Shown: in pieces, positions 12,580 to 25,054 of the stretch
Layout: each line of letters begins with the position of its first letter
Numbering within the stretch: the first letter of the stretch is position 1
Assembly: GCA_011800805.1 (NCBI GenBank)
Contig: MPNW01000152.1
Span: forward strand, 160,993 to 224,992
Direction: 5' to 3'
DNA from: Hirudo medicinalis
Lineage: Eukaryota; Annelida; Clitellata; Hirudinida; Hirudinidae
DNA length: 64,000 nt
Translations under genes and position numbers: made by a program
Notes under the pieces: generated by a model
The model's input: the letters and a program-made list of their open reading frames with translations, nothing else
What the model was told of the DNA's origin: nothing
The model's database searches: none

Positions 12580-12790
12580 TAACATCGAATGGAGAAGAGC
12601 TTGAAAGTAGATTTAGAAAATGATGGACTATATTCATGTGTACAAAGTAGAAAATGATGAGGGTTGTGGTAATTATTGCTGTCAATCAAAAAACCAGAAA
12701 ATATCTTGGGGAGAGCATCATAATCATAATGTAAATCAATAATTGACATGAATCGAAATTCAAGTGAGCAAATCTTGTCGATTAACTCAC

Positions 12791-15700
12791 CAAGTCTTTC
12801 TGCTTTGGCAAGAAGTTCACTGTTCATTCCAGAAATTGGAATTGGGTCCTCCTCCTCCCCATCAACTGGAACATAAACATCCTCATCCCAAGAACTAAAA
12901 TACCAGTCACACTGAAAAAATTCCAGAATGGTCACCAATTAAGGGCTGCAATTTATTAGTTTATAAATATTCTTATTAGTACTTGGAATTAAATTTTTAT
13001 TTAATAAAATCATTATCTTAAAATGTCATCGCTGTTTAGCTCCTGTAATAATTATAAATGTTGTGGACAACCCTCATATGTAAAAGACTATTATTTACAT
13101 TCTTATGCAAATAATAAAGCTTTTCTAATTAAATTACTGGAACCAACATGTATGATGATGCTCTCAATGACCTTGCATTGATCTGTCATGTCCCTCACCA
13201 TGACAACCATACTATCTTCCTGGGGACGAACTAATGTTGGACCAAACACAATGGCTAGGTTGTGTGGATCCATCTGGAAAACATAAACAAACAAAAAATA
13301 AAATTTTAAATAATTAGAAAACATAAGTTCTTATTGGAACTAAGGTGTTGCTGACTTGAACATTTAGAAGGAAACAAAGGTTTGAGGGTTTGTTGTTTTA
13401 CTTGAAATAAATCATTCTCAAGTGAACTTGTGTTAACTGCAGAGCTTATCGAGGTCCTTCAAAGGAATTTCAGTTCTCTTCTTCATCCTCTCCAAATTAT
13501 TTAAAAAACAAAGAGCAGCTTCTAATTAAGCTCAAAATGAGTTAGCATTTACGAGCATCATAAATAATATCCAAATATGTAATAGTTGATTTTCAACATC
13601 AGTTTATGAGTGCAATTTCAATCACATTCGAAGCAGAGGAATTTTTGGAGCCATTCTACCTAAATCATAACATATGTAGTTTAACATGCTACTCGATAAA
13701 GATTTTTTAATCTTGAAGGAGTTTGAAGTCAATGCAAAATATAAATATAAACCTAATCAGAGATTTCAACGCAAAGCTTAAAGCTTTAGATGCCCATTTA
13801 TGTTACTATAGCAGCCTGTAGGTGAAAAAAATTGCATAATAAAAAGTGAATTGAAACTGAGAATAGAAGGCACAAGAGCTTGAATTCCCAATACGATGCC
13901 GCTCCACAAATCACGAAGCCCTCGGTATTTATTATTCGAATCGAAAAGAAGCAGCACTTAAAAAATCTCGATCAAACCTTATTCATCTCTTCTCTGCTCG
14001 CGACCCGATTCAGATGTTGCGCCAAGAATCTGAGAGTTTCAAAATTGTGCTCCGGAAGTTCGTGTATTAATTTCTTTATCTTGAGCATTCTCCTCTCGGG
14101 ATTTTCTATTCGGTTTGCAACGATTATGGCATCGTAGAGTTCTTCAACAATAAACACTTGTCACCAGTTATGAATAAGGAGAATAATTAAAACAACCATG
14201 AAAATATTTAAAAACATCGATTTCGATACGTGCGTACCGTCCGTTATTAGAGAGTCCGGAAGTTTCCTAAAGAAAAGTTTCAGAAGACTGCTGACCAGGT
14301 TGACATCCTGCCACTTCTCATTTTCGAGACACAGTCCTTCAGGGTCCTTAATTGTTTAAAGGGAAAGATTCAGAAAATTCCATATTTTGGGATGGCACTA
14401 TTTTGTTACGGTTATATGGTTTCGCAACGGTTAGGTCGATGTATCTATTTGTTCTTTTGCCGTTTGTTTCTTAACTGGAAATGTGGTTATTATCGGGACG
14501 GCGACATGCAAAATATCGGTCCTGCTTAAAATAATACAAGTTACATGTTGTTGAAATGATAATAAATGTTTTTCACAATTCAACACGAATATTTCCACAT
14601 TTTTTCACTCATTCAAGTTTGCAGGCCTTTTTGAAGCTCCGACTAATTAGTTACAATTTAAATCTAAAAATGAAAGCAGTGCATTTTTTCTTGTATTGCT
14701 AACTTAGAATCATAAATTATTGACACAATATCCTCATATAGGGTTCAAATTGATTTCAAGAAGACAGTACCTTATTGAGTTCTTCAATGAGAGCATTTGC
14801 AGCCACTGAATTTCCTGGGACCCTGTAAACTCCCACACTCTCCAGTCCTTTTTCTTCAACAATTCTTGTGCATGTCTCCACAATCAAAGGCACAAACTGC
14901 AATTGTAGAAGGATTTTAAACACTACTCTAACCACAAACTACTGAACTACTTTATACAACTTTAAAACAAATAACATTCTACACACTACTTTCCTCTACA
15001 ACCAAAAATTGTTTCTGAGAAGTTTTTCACAACATGTGTCACAACATTCGTTAGTGACACTTCAAAAATAAAATATATCAAGATATCTAAGACAGAAGTA
15101 GAATTATCAACTGCTTCCATAAATTTATAATAAATAAATGAATTACCTATAAATATTACACCAAGACTATTATTTGTATTTTTGTATTTGTATTTAGCCG
15201 TTTTTTTGAGTGCCCTACGTATCCCGAACAGGATGTGAAGGCACTTCAATCGATCTACCATTTATATAGCGCCTCCACCCGAGGGCGCTCCCTGGTGATG
15301 CAGGCTGGGTTGCGAACACGACACATTACGACTGTTGCTATTATGACCGCATGCAGGAACGCAACCCATTCGGCCAACCTGCAAGCCAATACAATATTAT
15401 ATATTACAATATTAGCTTCGTTAAAGACGACTCCCGATAATGCGTACGGAATATGAGCAAGGGGAAATGATAGCAGTCGAATAATTATTTGCGTTCGTAC
15501 TTAGCCGACATTTTGAGTGCCTCGTGCATCCGGACGTGAAGCCAGCATGATCGCTGTAGCATTTACACGGCACCCTTCCCGAACGTGCCGGGTTAAAAAC
15601 AAGATGCATTGCGACCGTTGCCTACTCCGCAAGTTAACCTACGAGCCAATTAATATTATTTTCAATTACTTCATTGGCGAATGATGACACGCAATGTTCG

Positions 15701-18034
15701 AGAGGTACGCCCAGGGCACCGGTATACTCTTCCGATGAAGTCGAGTCGGAGGGAGTGGCACCCGATCCATATCTTCTCAGTGTTTGCACCATCTTGCCCT
15801 TCCATGTCTTATGTTCCTTTTGGTAATGTTTTGGGGAGAAACTCGGATCTGCAAGATATTATTCCAGATGGATTACATTCCAGTTTATTAAAAACAAATT
15901 TTAAATCTAAAAAATAACTTTCTATAAATGCACAAAGTTAACCGAATTTATGCATTATGCAAACGATACAGTAATATCCGTGCTACAAGAAAAGAGGTAT
16001 TTTAAAACTCATGAACATAACTCAAAATTTATATCCAAACATTATTCAATCATAAGAATAAATTTCAATCATTATAATAAAGTTCAATCATTATAATAAA
16101 TTTCAATCATTCTAATTAATTTCAATCATTCTAATACATTTCAATCATTCGACCTCTTTCCTTCAGGCTCTTTTTCGTCAATCTAGAGGGTAGTTCCTGG
16201 TGAGCCCTAGTCAGAGGTTTAATAGATTTCTTGGACTTGGTCATCTTCTCAAAGGCCCACCCAGCATGCTCAAAAGCTCCACTCGTGCTGGCACATCTGC
16301 ATGGCACGTGCCCCCTCGCATCGGCACGATCGGATTTCTAAATAATCAAGAATTCGATAGCAGCTCCAAAAATGAAATCGAATTAGATATTTATACCAAT
16401 GAGTCAAGGTTTAAGTCATCCCTGGCAACGCAAGTAGATTGATGCCTTGTGAAGTTTATGGATTTTGCCTCCATAATCCTTGGTGTCTGAAAAAATAAAA
16501 CGACGACACGTTACGCAAATGCCCGAACGTTATTCGAAGAAGATCGCAGATTTTATCTAAACGCATGAATTGCACTTGCCGTCTCTCCAAAAAAAGCTCT
16601 CAATTTCTGAATGTTCAAATTCTTCAGGGTCGGTGGTGTCGGTCTTAAGAAACAAAATCAATATTATTCTAAACATATTCACAATGCTGTCGTTAGTACT
16701 CGAAGAAACATGTCAATTTTATTAAATTAATACAAATTACTAATCTCATCAGTAATCAATACACAAATTGTTCTATAAACAACCTCTTTGAGAAATAAAT
16801 AGCCATAATAACGTTAAAAATCTGAGATGAAACTCACATGTTTGATGAGTCTTCAACTTCAAAAAAATAATGATTATTAGTTATGAAAGTTGATCGAGAA
16901 ACAAAATATCGTTTGCGCTGCCTCGTCCGCATCCACGGCACATGCAATCTTGCGATCGCTCGAGAAGAAAACGCGAGCCGCTAGAAATAAAAACAGTGCG
17001 TACATAAAGAGTCACATTTTGTTGTTTTCCTGGCCTGATGACTGTCAGATATTCTTCTCAACCAGGCATTTTCAGCAGTCGAGAATACAGCAGTTTCACT
17101 TTCCCGTCGTTTTATCGAGGAGGATGGAGCGACGACGGAGTGGATCGTAGAACTGGAAACGCACGGAATGCTTCGTCTGTTACATGTCAACGTCACTTTA
17201 CGTCGACGCTCGACATGATGTTTTACAACATCCCTCGAGAACTAACCTTGAAGAATGTCTGCATCGGAGGATGGCGGAGGGTCCAGAGATTTGCTCTTCA
17301 ACTCGATGACCGACTTGCGAGGTGCGGACGATTTTGGAGATTTGGAACCGTCCTTGCAGACTCCTAATCTGACTTCTTGACTGTAGACTTTGCAGAAATC
17401 CGAGGTTTCTTCTCGAGTGGCCGGCAACTTTTGCAACGGCGATTTGCTCGAATCACAACTTGATGATTTTAGAGTCAAACACTTTGATTCCTGGGCAGCA
17501 AATTTTGAAATTGAAGAAGGCTTGTGGCGATCCTTGCAAGCATGTTCTGCCAAATCATCTGAACCATTTGGTAAACGAAAACATTTTCTAGTGTCTGTTG
17601 ACATTTTCAGGTGCTTCTCATTGGTAAAGCACAATCTCAATTTTGATGAAGATACTGAAGTTGGACCACGGAGTTTGGAAGATTCATCTTTACCCACCTC
17701 AAGGATTGAAGTACAAGTCGCCAAGCTGCCTGTAGCCAGTTCAGTTAAAGCACCTGAATTTCTCTCTGGTCTAGAAATGTCTTCAACACACGTCACTGGA
17801 AGTTCTTTTGTCGAAAAAAGTTCCTGGTTTTCACTGGAAATTGATAGATCTTGAAAAATGAGAGTTTCATCCACAATATTTAGCAAATTTTGAGCTGGGA
17901 CATCCTTAGTTGATATCTTTAATGTGCCATCATCTGCCCTCTCCTCCAAATTTGTCCATTTATCATCTAATGCAAGTTCAGCCTGCATTTCCTTTGGTGT
18001 ACCAAAGCATTTCTGAGTTGGTTCTTTTGAGTGT
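12791..18034 (-). CDS. ARHGAP21/23-like Rho GTPase-activating protein (partial)
   Basis: Minus-strand exons in transcript order: 18034-17247 (Ser/Thr-rich), perhaps 16643-16580, then 16486-16397, 16337-16154, 15848-15670, 14896-14771, 14346-14238, 14141-13978, 13273-13148 and 12911-12791. From 16486 down the phases agree at every junction. The RhoGAP domain runs from FVPLIVETC through GVYRVPGN (arginine finger), [39 protein letters not shown] and [15 protein letters not shown]. The linker [18 protein letters not shown] and the order of motifs match ARHGAP21/23. GTP hydrolysis on Rho/Cdc42 at Golgi, junctions or cytoskeleton is the known family role. The expected PDZ domain and start codon were not found. 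The PH domain was not found either and could lie in 16650-17246. The 3' end past 12791 is unresolved (phase 1 donor). Confidence 0.82.
15177..15390 (+). repeat. Dispersed repeat, copy 2
   Basis: Best match to 718-919, with long identical blocks including GGGTTGCGAACACGACACAT and GACCGCATGCAGGAACGCAA. It lies in a RhoGAP intron. An A-T tract flanks both ends. No exact target duplication was identified. Confidence 0.75.
15492..15650 (+). repeat. Dispersed repeat, copy 3 (diverged, shortened)
   Basis: Shares the order TTAGCCGA, TTTTGAGTGCC, a shortened GGACGTGAAG block, CATTGCGACCGTTGC and a terminal GAGCCAAT with copies 1 and 2, but with many substitutions and deletions. It lies about 100 bases downstream of copy 2 in the same orientation. 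Confidence 0.55.
16043..16153. repeat. AT-rich minisatellite abutting a splice site
   Basis: Five to six imperfect units of about 18-23 bases built on TTTCAATCATTCTAAT or TTTCAATCATTATAATA. The array ends exactly at the splice donor of the RhoGAP exon 16337-16154 on the minus strand, so it forms the first bases of that intron. Confidence 0.8.
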
Positions 18035-18713
18035 CTAAAGTAAGACTAAGAAACCCAAACCTAATTTGCACATAATACTTAACGATTATTCTATATTTGA
18101 CTTTTTGATTATTTGGTTCTGAAAGATTGATTAAAATGCTGCGATTTCAAAAATTTACAATTTAAAATGTTTTATCGAAATCGTTCCTAGCAATTCTACA
18201 GCAACTGACGCCACTCCAATAAATTGAATCTTTCAATGTTTGACATCATCCAATCAATGCAAAACATCATCTTGGGATGAAGCTCAACAAGAAACCTAAC
18301 ATTCCAGATGCATACGAACGTCGATTTCTAGAGATGCAAAAAATAGAGTAAGCTCATTTCTGAAGTCATCCAAACATAAATTCACTGCGAAATGTAAAAT
18401 AAATATCTTTCGAGACCATACAGACGCGGAGAAGACATTTTTAATATTATGTCCATGAATGGAAACAAAGTCTGCATTAATTTTTAGAGGCCCTCTTATC
18501 ACCTCTTATCTTATCTTTAGAGGTCTTATCATCCTTATAGCTATCCGCATTAAAATAATCCTATAAATATTTTCACTAAGTATATTAATTTCCATCGATA
18601 TTTGTAACACCTCTCTTGCATTATGACAAACATTTTAACATTATATTTACAATTTGAATATACAAGAAAAAACAATTTTCATTGGTGTCGGGCCAACCAG
18701 GGTTCGCCAAGAG

Positions 18714-19151
18714 CAGGGGTCTCAAAATCAAACAGTTCTGAGGGCCAGATGAGGACTTCCAAAGTAACCCGAGGGCCGCATCATCGGATATACTCTTTAA
18801 AATTATAAAAGTCAATAAAATTGTATTTAATGATTCTAATCCGCTTATTAAAACTAATGTGTAACGTGGATGTAATTACCGTAGTTGACGTTTCGGTCAT
18901 TTTTTTGTCTGGCTAGTTAGCTGGCAGTGTTTTGCATCAACAAGGACCTTAATATTAGGTTGGAATTTATGAGAAGAAACCAATTTCAACCAATCTTTTA
19001 TTACTTGCTTGCAAATATTCATCAGTGAGTCGTGACCTCAGCAATGATTTGTTAACCTAACGTAAAGTTCAAACGGCGACGAGAAAAAAATTAATCGATA
19101 ATGTTTTGAAAATCCCATAATGCGTCGCGGGTTTCGTGTTTGAGACCCCCG
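18714..19151. mobile_element. Non-autonomous hAT element (MITE), 438 bp
   Basis: The left end CAGGGGTCTCAAA and right end TTTGAGACCCCCG form terminal inverted repeats of the hAT/Charlie type. They are flanked by GCCAAGAG (18706-18713) and GCCTAGAG (19152-19159), an 8-base target duplication matching at 7 of 8 bases. The interior has no transposase reading frame, so it must have moved with an enzyme supplied elsewhere. Confidence 0.85.
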
Positions 19152-19204
19152 GCCTAGAGCAATGACCTACCGCCAATTACATCTGACTTTTGCTTTATTT
19201 ACTT

Positions 19205-19209
19205 CCTTC

Positions 19210-19251
<42 letters not shown>

Positions 19252-19275
19252 CGACGACGATGGCGACGACGATGA
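19205..19275. repeat. GAT/GAC microsatellite
   Basis: A run of TGATGATGA turning into GACGACGATGGC repeats. It is not coding in any supported model. Confidence 0.9.
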
Positions 19276-19319
19276 ACATTTTTTTTTGCAGCCTTGTAAA
19301 CCTTTTGTTGACAAAGAAG

Positions 19320-19490
19320 CAAGTTGAACGTGATTAAGAAGTGCTGGGCTCAAAGGAGAAACTGAAAGCTTGATCTTGGCAGCTCAGGACCAGACTCAAC
19401 ACCAGATATCAAAAACGTAAGATTTTAAAGAAGCAGATCGATGGCAATTGCATAGTCTGTGGCAAGGCCCAAGAAACCGCCGGAACCCGT
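19320..19490 (+). pseudogene. R2-group retrotransposon scrap
   Basis: The frame reads QLRTRLNTRYQKRKILKKQI, then DGNCIVCGKAQET, with one frame break. A motif of the form AAQDQxLNTRYxxxxI followed by a CxxC lies between RT and the C-terminal zinc knuckle in R2-superfamily elements. Only about 55 codons survive. Confidence 0.45.
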
Positions 19491-19859
19491 AGCTAATGCT
19501 TCTGAAAGAACATCATGATCAACAGTGTCAAAAGCTGCGGATAAGACGAGAAGAACAAGCTTCTCTCCCGGAGTGCACCTTCGACTCACGCTGTCTCTCC
19601 TTTTATTCAGCTTCTTTTATTCCAGTAGATTGTTTTCAAAACGAATTGTATAATGAAATTGTACGATCGCTCAGACTTACTCTGAATTCAGGACGGAGGT
19701 CTCTGGTCAGAAGCTTGCGAAAGAGACTGTTTGGGATCCGTATCTGGCGACCAGCGAATGTCATAGTGACTTTTGGCACGTTTTACCGAGGCTGCCAACA
19801 TTGATGGTAAAAAGGGGAATAATTCAATCGCGCCCTCAGACTAGGAGGTCTGAACGTAA

Positions 19860-20615
19860 GGGATCACGGAAAATTCATCGCGTGGAAAATTCATCGCCTT
19901 GTTCTTAATCGACTCCTTCTTAACAACAATGCACTTCTGCCCGAAACTCAATCGGCATATCGTTTACATCACTCCACTCAAACTGCTGTCCTAAGGGTGG
20001 TGTCTGACATCAGAATGGCGTCGGATACTGGTCGTGTCTCCCTCCTTTTGCTTCCTGACATGTCGGCGGCATTCGACACTGTGGACCATGATATCCTCAA
20101 AACCAGATTGGACCTATTCTCTTCTCCCTGTATGTTGCAGATATTTGGGGCATCATTAGTTGATGATGCGTTCTCACGTAAATCGGGTTGCTGCTAACTG
20201 CTACCTGCTACCTGCTACGCCAAGCTACGCGTCCTCAGGGAAGTAAAACCGTTTGTCACGTGAAATTTTCATTTCCCTTATTATTCGGTTTATCTTCACA
20301 AGGCTTGACTGCTACAACTCGATTCTGGTCAATGCCAGTTGTCAGGTTCTCAACACCTGTCAAGCAGTCATAAACACGACTGCGAGGCTTATTTACGGAG
20401 GGAGATTCTCAGACCATGTCACTTTCCTCCTTGGAAACTTGCAATATCTGACTGACTTTTTGACAAGTTCCTCTACCATTCCTGACAGAGCCTTTCTGCG
20501 ATCATCAGGCAACAGGACCCTTGTCCCCAGGTCCCGGACTGTGAGACTTGGAGATCGGTCGTCCCATGTTAATGGATCCAGGACATGGGATGCTCTTCCA
20601 AAATCCCTTTGACTT
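19860..20615 (+). pseudogene. L2/CR1-like non-LTR retrotransposon remnant
   Basis: The RT fingers/palm portion reads HHSTQTAVLRVVSDIR, RVSLLLLPDMSAAFDTVDHD and ILKTRLDL. After an internal deletion comes the C-terminal tail: SRLDYC-type sequence as TRLDCYNSILVNASCQVLN, ARLIYGGRFSDHVTFLLGNL, LVPRSRTVRLGDRSSHVN and WDALPKSL. The DLSAAFDTVDHDIL box and the NAAARLI/ARSDHVTP tail are typical of the L2/CR1 group. The catalytic YADD region is missing, and there are frameshifts. Confidence 0.75.
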
Positions 20616-20639
20616 AACCAACAGAATAATTCGAATCCA

Positions 20640-23066
20640 AACTAAAAACTTATTTCGCGGATATTACTGATCTATTTGTATGTTTTTTTACAAATTTTTT
20701 ATTTGGTTTTATTTCATATATTTTGTCTCTACGTTTTATTACTACTTCGGCTGTGATAGAAATCATATATTATGCAAATACATCTCATTGGATAGCTGCG
20801 CACTTAAAAAATCTGAAAATTAATTGTAAATGTAAAGCGACGGCATCTCAGCGTCCATACTTGCGTCGTGTTTCTTACAATTATTTTGAAATCAAAAGAC
20901 GGATTTGAAAATGTATTAAATTATGTCAGAAATTGTTTCAAATGGAGCATGGTTTCCTTTTGAAAATATAATATTTTTGGAAATGTGGAAGTTTTTGGAG
21001 ATATAAAGTGACCCAAAATTTGGATGGTCTCGTTCCAACTGTGCCAACTACTTTTTGTTTGTCCGATTAGATGTTGTACGAGTAGTTTTACTTGCAGTCT
21101 ATATCGTGTTTTTATTGGTGATCTCAACACAGGGACTGAAGTGCGAGGGCTGCGTTGTTTTCAAACAATCATTTGGAGCCAAAGAGGACAAAAAGATATT
21201 TAAACAATCAAGTAAATTCCTTGTGTAACTTTAACTGTTCGCAAATGTTTTCAAAAATATGAGCACTCAGTAACATCTAATGAACATACGGAGATTCGCT
21301 TTTTTAGAATTTTAGATGATGACAATTTATTAGCGATCGATCGTTAAATTTTTATTCTATTATCATCTTATTAATTGATCATTGACAAATAAAAACTATG
21401 GAGTTTTTTTGTTACTTTTTAAGCTTGGTATAAATTCTGCATAGAATGAGGATGAAATGAATGTGAGGGTGAAACTCCCCCAATCAATGACATCTGGCTG
21501 CAAGCTGTGCTAACCAACAAGTTAAACACCATCTTCACGTACATTCCTCACTTTCAATGATGCAACTTCTATAATAAAAGCAAATGTGTTTTATGTGATG
21601 GTTTAATTAATTGTGTTGAAATAGTTTTGTTAATTGTTCTAAAACTATGCTGTGTGGTTCTGTGGCACTCGGAAGTTGGTGAGAAGTTGCAGCGAGTAGC
21701 TTATCGTGGTGAAGTTGTCGATAGAAACTTTGTTGTAGAAAGACTGTAGTCAAGTTCCTTAATTGCTTAAAGTTGACTGTTAAATTCAGTTGTTTATTAA
21801 ACTATTAACTGTTGTTTCTGTTTATTTTCATAATTTTCAATAATTTGCTAATTAAAGGAGATGGTTGAACAACGATTTATTGACTATGATGATGAGAATA
21901 ATTCTGCTTAGATTTTATTACCACTTGTTCGATGCTTTGCAAGCTCGCACGTTAATGTATCTAAGATATTTTTATGACAATTTACAACAACCTGTTTCCA
22001 TTAAAAATTATTTATTATTCATAGTTTCCAGTTTTAGCTTTAGCGGTTGGGAGATATTATGATTAGTTCCTACTTGAATTTTATAGAAATTAAGAGATCA
22101 CATTAACTGAATTTTTGCAATGGAATTTGTATTTAAAACATTTTTGATTATTTGTAATAAAGCAATTTAGATAATTTAATATAAAATAATTAGAAATGAT
22201 AAAGAAAAGAGTTTTAATTTTGTTCTGCACAAATAATGGGAGGCAAAGAAAGCTCGAAATAAATTAGTGAGATAATAGGAGGACATCGCAGATTGCAATG
22301 AATACCTCCATTGATTGGTAATCTACGTGTTTCGTGAGGCTAAACAGCGATACTTCACTGGACCTGGTTCATTAAACTTCCCTCGACATCCTTTTGCTTC
22401 TACAAAGCAATGATTTCTATTGAAACGATTGATTTTGAAGGAATGCAACGTTGAAGTATATTTCTATCAGGCAGAGTTTCACCTCATTAAAATTTATTTA
22501 TATTTATAATTGTATGAAATGCTCTTGGATGAACAAATGACAAGGAACTCGGCAATATTTATCAACAAGTAGCACAATTGTTGTCATAAACTTACGATTT
22601 CGCAATTCGAGAAATCAAGCATTAGCAAGAGAAATGTGTCCGCGTGATCGGGAACGAGCCAATCATGAAGAGGAGTTGAAGTGGTTTCATGAAAGCATTT
22701 TTTTTTCGATCGTTGAACATCTGTTTTCTCGACAGAGTTGGAGGTGTTGATATAAAGCTGGCAGATCATCTTAAGGATTTATTGGAAATCTCACTTCTCT
22801 CCCTCGGACACCTGGTAAGAATTGATTTTATGTGGAAACTGTCGAATTTTGATTTTTAACATCGTATCTTCCTATAACATCTAGCAGTATTTATATTTTA
22901 ATGGCAAATTAATAATAGCCTTTCAAAGTGGAATCCTTAAATAGTTGTCTCCGAGAACATAAATCGTTTTTTGCAATTGTTTAATCTAATTCTTTCATAT
23001 CTTGTTTTAGTTTGGAATCGAATTATTTGAACCTCATTTAAAATTATTGCTAAGTTAATTTCAGAC
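20640..23066. other. Intergenic stretch, nothing supported
   Basis: AT-rich DNA with short open frames only. No domain, tRNA-like or splice-consistent coding structure was seen. Confidence 0.55.
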
Positions 23067-23553
23067 ATGAAAAGGCTGCTTTTTCCAATTGCGATCGTGG
23101 CAATCCTTACGTCGGCCCAATATGGTATTAAATCACTTTTAGAAAATTTAAACTTTTTACTTTTCCTAAATTTTAGAGATTGGAGTCAATCATCGTTTTT
23201 AGCAATCACAATCATAATTTTATTTATGATTATATTTTATATTATATTATATTTTATATTATTTAACCGCTGAAGACTATGAATGTCCCGAACCAATGTG
23301 CAAACGGTGTGCAAATGAATCATTGAAATATAGGGTGGATCCTGACGGTTGCTTAACATGTCAATGTTACGATCCTTGTGAGGTACATATCCGTGCCACT
23401 CGATCACGAATGCTTAATTTGTTTGAGATGAATTAATTCACACACTAAAAGCGAACCATTTCACTTTAGGTCTGCAAAAATTCAAACATCTGCTTCCTCA
23501 ACTTCACCACTAACACGAACGGTAATAAGATCTGGAAAGCATCGTGCTATTAA
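23067..23553 (+). CDS. Small secreted antistasin-like protein (82 aa)
   Basis: Exons 23067-23124, 23276-23382 and 23470-23553, with phases 1 and 0 that match. Exon 1 encodes a signal peptide (MKRLLFPIAIVAILTSAQ). The mature part starts YECPEPMCKRC and carries VDPDGCLTCQCYDPCEVC, a cysteine spacing C-x4-C-x2-C-x13-C-x2-C-x-C-x3-C as in antistasin domains, serine-protease inhibitors first known from leeches. The protein ends ...KASCY. A second small Cys-bearing tail (exon 3) has no known match. AATAAA signals follow at 23639 and 23650. It has a single inhibitor module, whereas most known family members have two or more. Protease inhibition is inferred from the fold and not shown here. Confidence 0.75.
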
Positions 23554-23638
23554 AGGGATAATTTATCAAAGAAACGAAAAAGTGTTCAACAATTAATTCA
23601 CTCGCATGATTAACTATCTGGAGTATAAAAGTTATCTG

Positions 23639-23655
23639 AATAAAAGTTGAATAAA
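23639..23655 (+). terminator. Polyadenylation signals for the antistasin-like gene
   Basis: Two AATAAA hexamers lie 86-102 bases past the stop codon at 23553, in the right orientation. Confidence 0.55.
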
Positions 23656-23659
23656 AATC

Positions 23660-25040
23660 TGAATAAGGTCTTGTGATTAAATAAAATTGTTTCAATTTTT
23701 GGCTCATTTCCATTTTCAACTCGTTGAAGAGAAATGAAAATAATTGTAATACTTTGATATTGATAATGAGAAAGAGTGTTGTTATGATGGCATGAGTTTC
23801 AATGGAGCTTCTAGACCACTTCAAGACCGAGGGTAAGCTTTCCTTGAAGAGGAAGTTATATTGAGGAGGGTTTTTACTACAAACTTTGCACTTCATTCTG
23901 CAATGCGTGTGCAATGTTTGGTGATGAATAGTATTAATTGAACTTTGAACAAAGTTAATTCTAATACTTTCAAATTGTTCCATTTTATTAAACAAAATTA
24001 TGTGTAAAATTTGATTGGAAATATTAATATTTTCAACGCCGTTTACTTTGTTTTTTAAAGTTTACTTTGAAAGTCAACACAATTGTCATAGGTTTCATGA
24101 TTGGTGTCTATTCTATGGACTCTGTTTATGTGGATAAAACCTGTAAATATATCAGTAATGTTTTGTCAAATCCGCAACACACGAAATTAACTTGACTTTG
24201 TCTTATTGTTGATTAAGCAGTAAAGTGTATTGCAAGCCAGTATGTCAGCAAAAACCAGTATACTAACGCGAAAGATTACCAGCAAAGCTGATACTGCTGA
24301 GTTTACTTGGAAAAAAGAACACCTATGATATGGAACTGCAAATTACCTGTTCAAACTAACATTACGTTTCCTCAATATAGGTCTATGAAAAAAACATTGC
24401 AATATCTCGTCGGCCACATCATTTAATGAACAAAATTTAACAAAATTTAAAACATTAAGTTTATTAGACAGCTTTCCTGCGTTTTGTCAGCACTAACTTC
24501 CAAAATTGGACCCCCGCCGTTAGGTTATTTCATTATCAAGCACTGCGAAACATTACCTTGGTTAACGCTAATCGCACATCGGGCTTAAACGGCGAATAAG
24601 CCAAAATCTTATTCAAATTAGAGTTTGTAGGCAACCACAATGACGTATTCTTCTTTGTCAATTATGTTTGCTGGTGCGTTCAGTTACACTTTGATACATT
24701 TATGTCAATATTTTATATTTTATAATTACGTTATTATTTTTATCTATTTAATTTTATTTTTTAAATCAACTAATTGAAGGGCCCATTGGACCACTTCCAC
24801 AGGTTTGTACTCATTATAAATATACACAAAAGAACAATAATTTAAATTTTAAAATTATGTTTAAATCTGAAAAAATAAACAATTTGATTTGTGTTTTCCA
24901 CACATGACCATTACTGATAATCAGTAGCCAGGATTATAAAATTGGTCAAGGTGGGGCAAATTGTATTTATACATGTACATAAGGCTTGAGAGCTTAGTAA
25001 GGGCAAATAGCATTTTATATAATCAGTCTGCAGGCCAAGC
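23660..25040. other. Intergenic stretch, nothing supported
   Basis: No coding structure was accepted. A short AG...GT-bounded open piece at about 24780-24802 was considered and left out. Confidence 0.5.
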
Positions 25041-25054
25041 AGGAGAGCAGTCAC

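Noticed and set aside
17390..17854. Plus-strand 154-residue frame
   Set aside because: Antisense to the long RhoGAP exon 18034-17247, whose frame and splice sites fit the gene.
24780..24802. Tiny AG...GT-bounded piece encoding GPIGPLPQ
   Set aside because: Looks like a micro-exon, but no flanking exons in a compatible phase were found.
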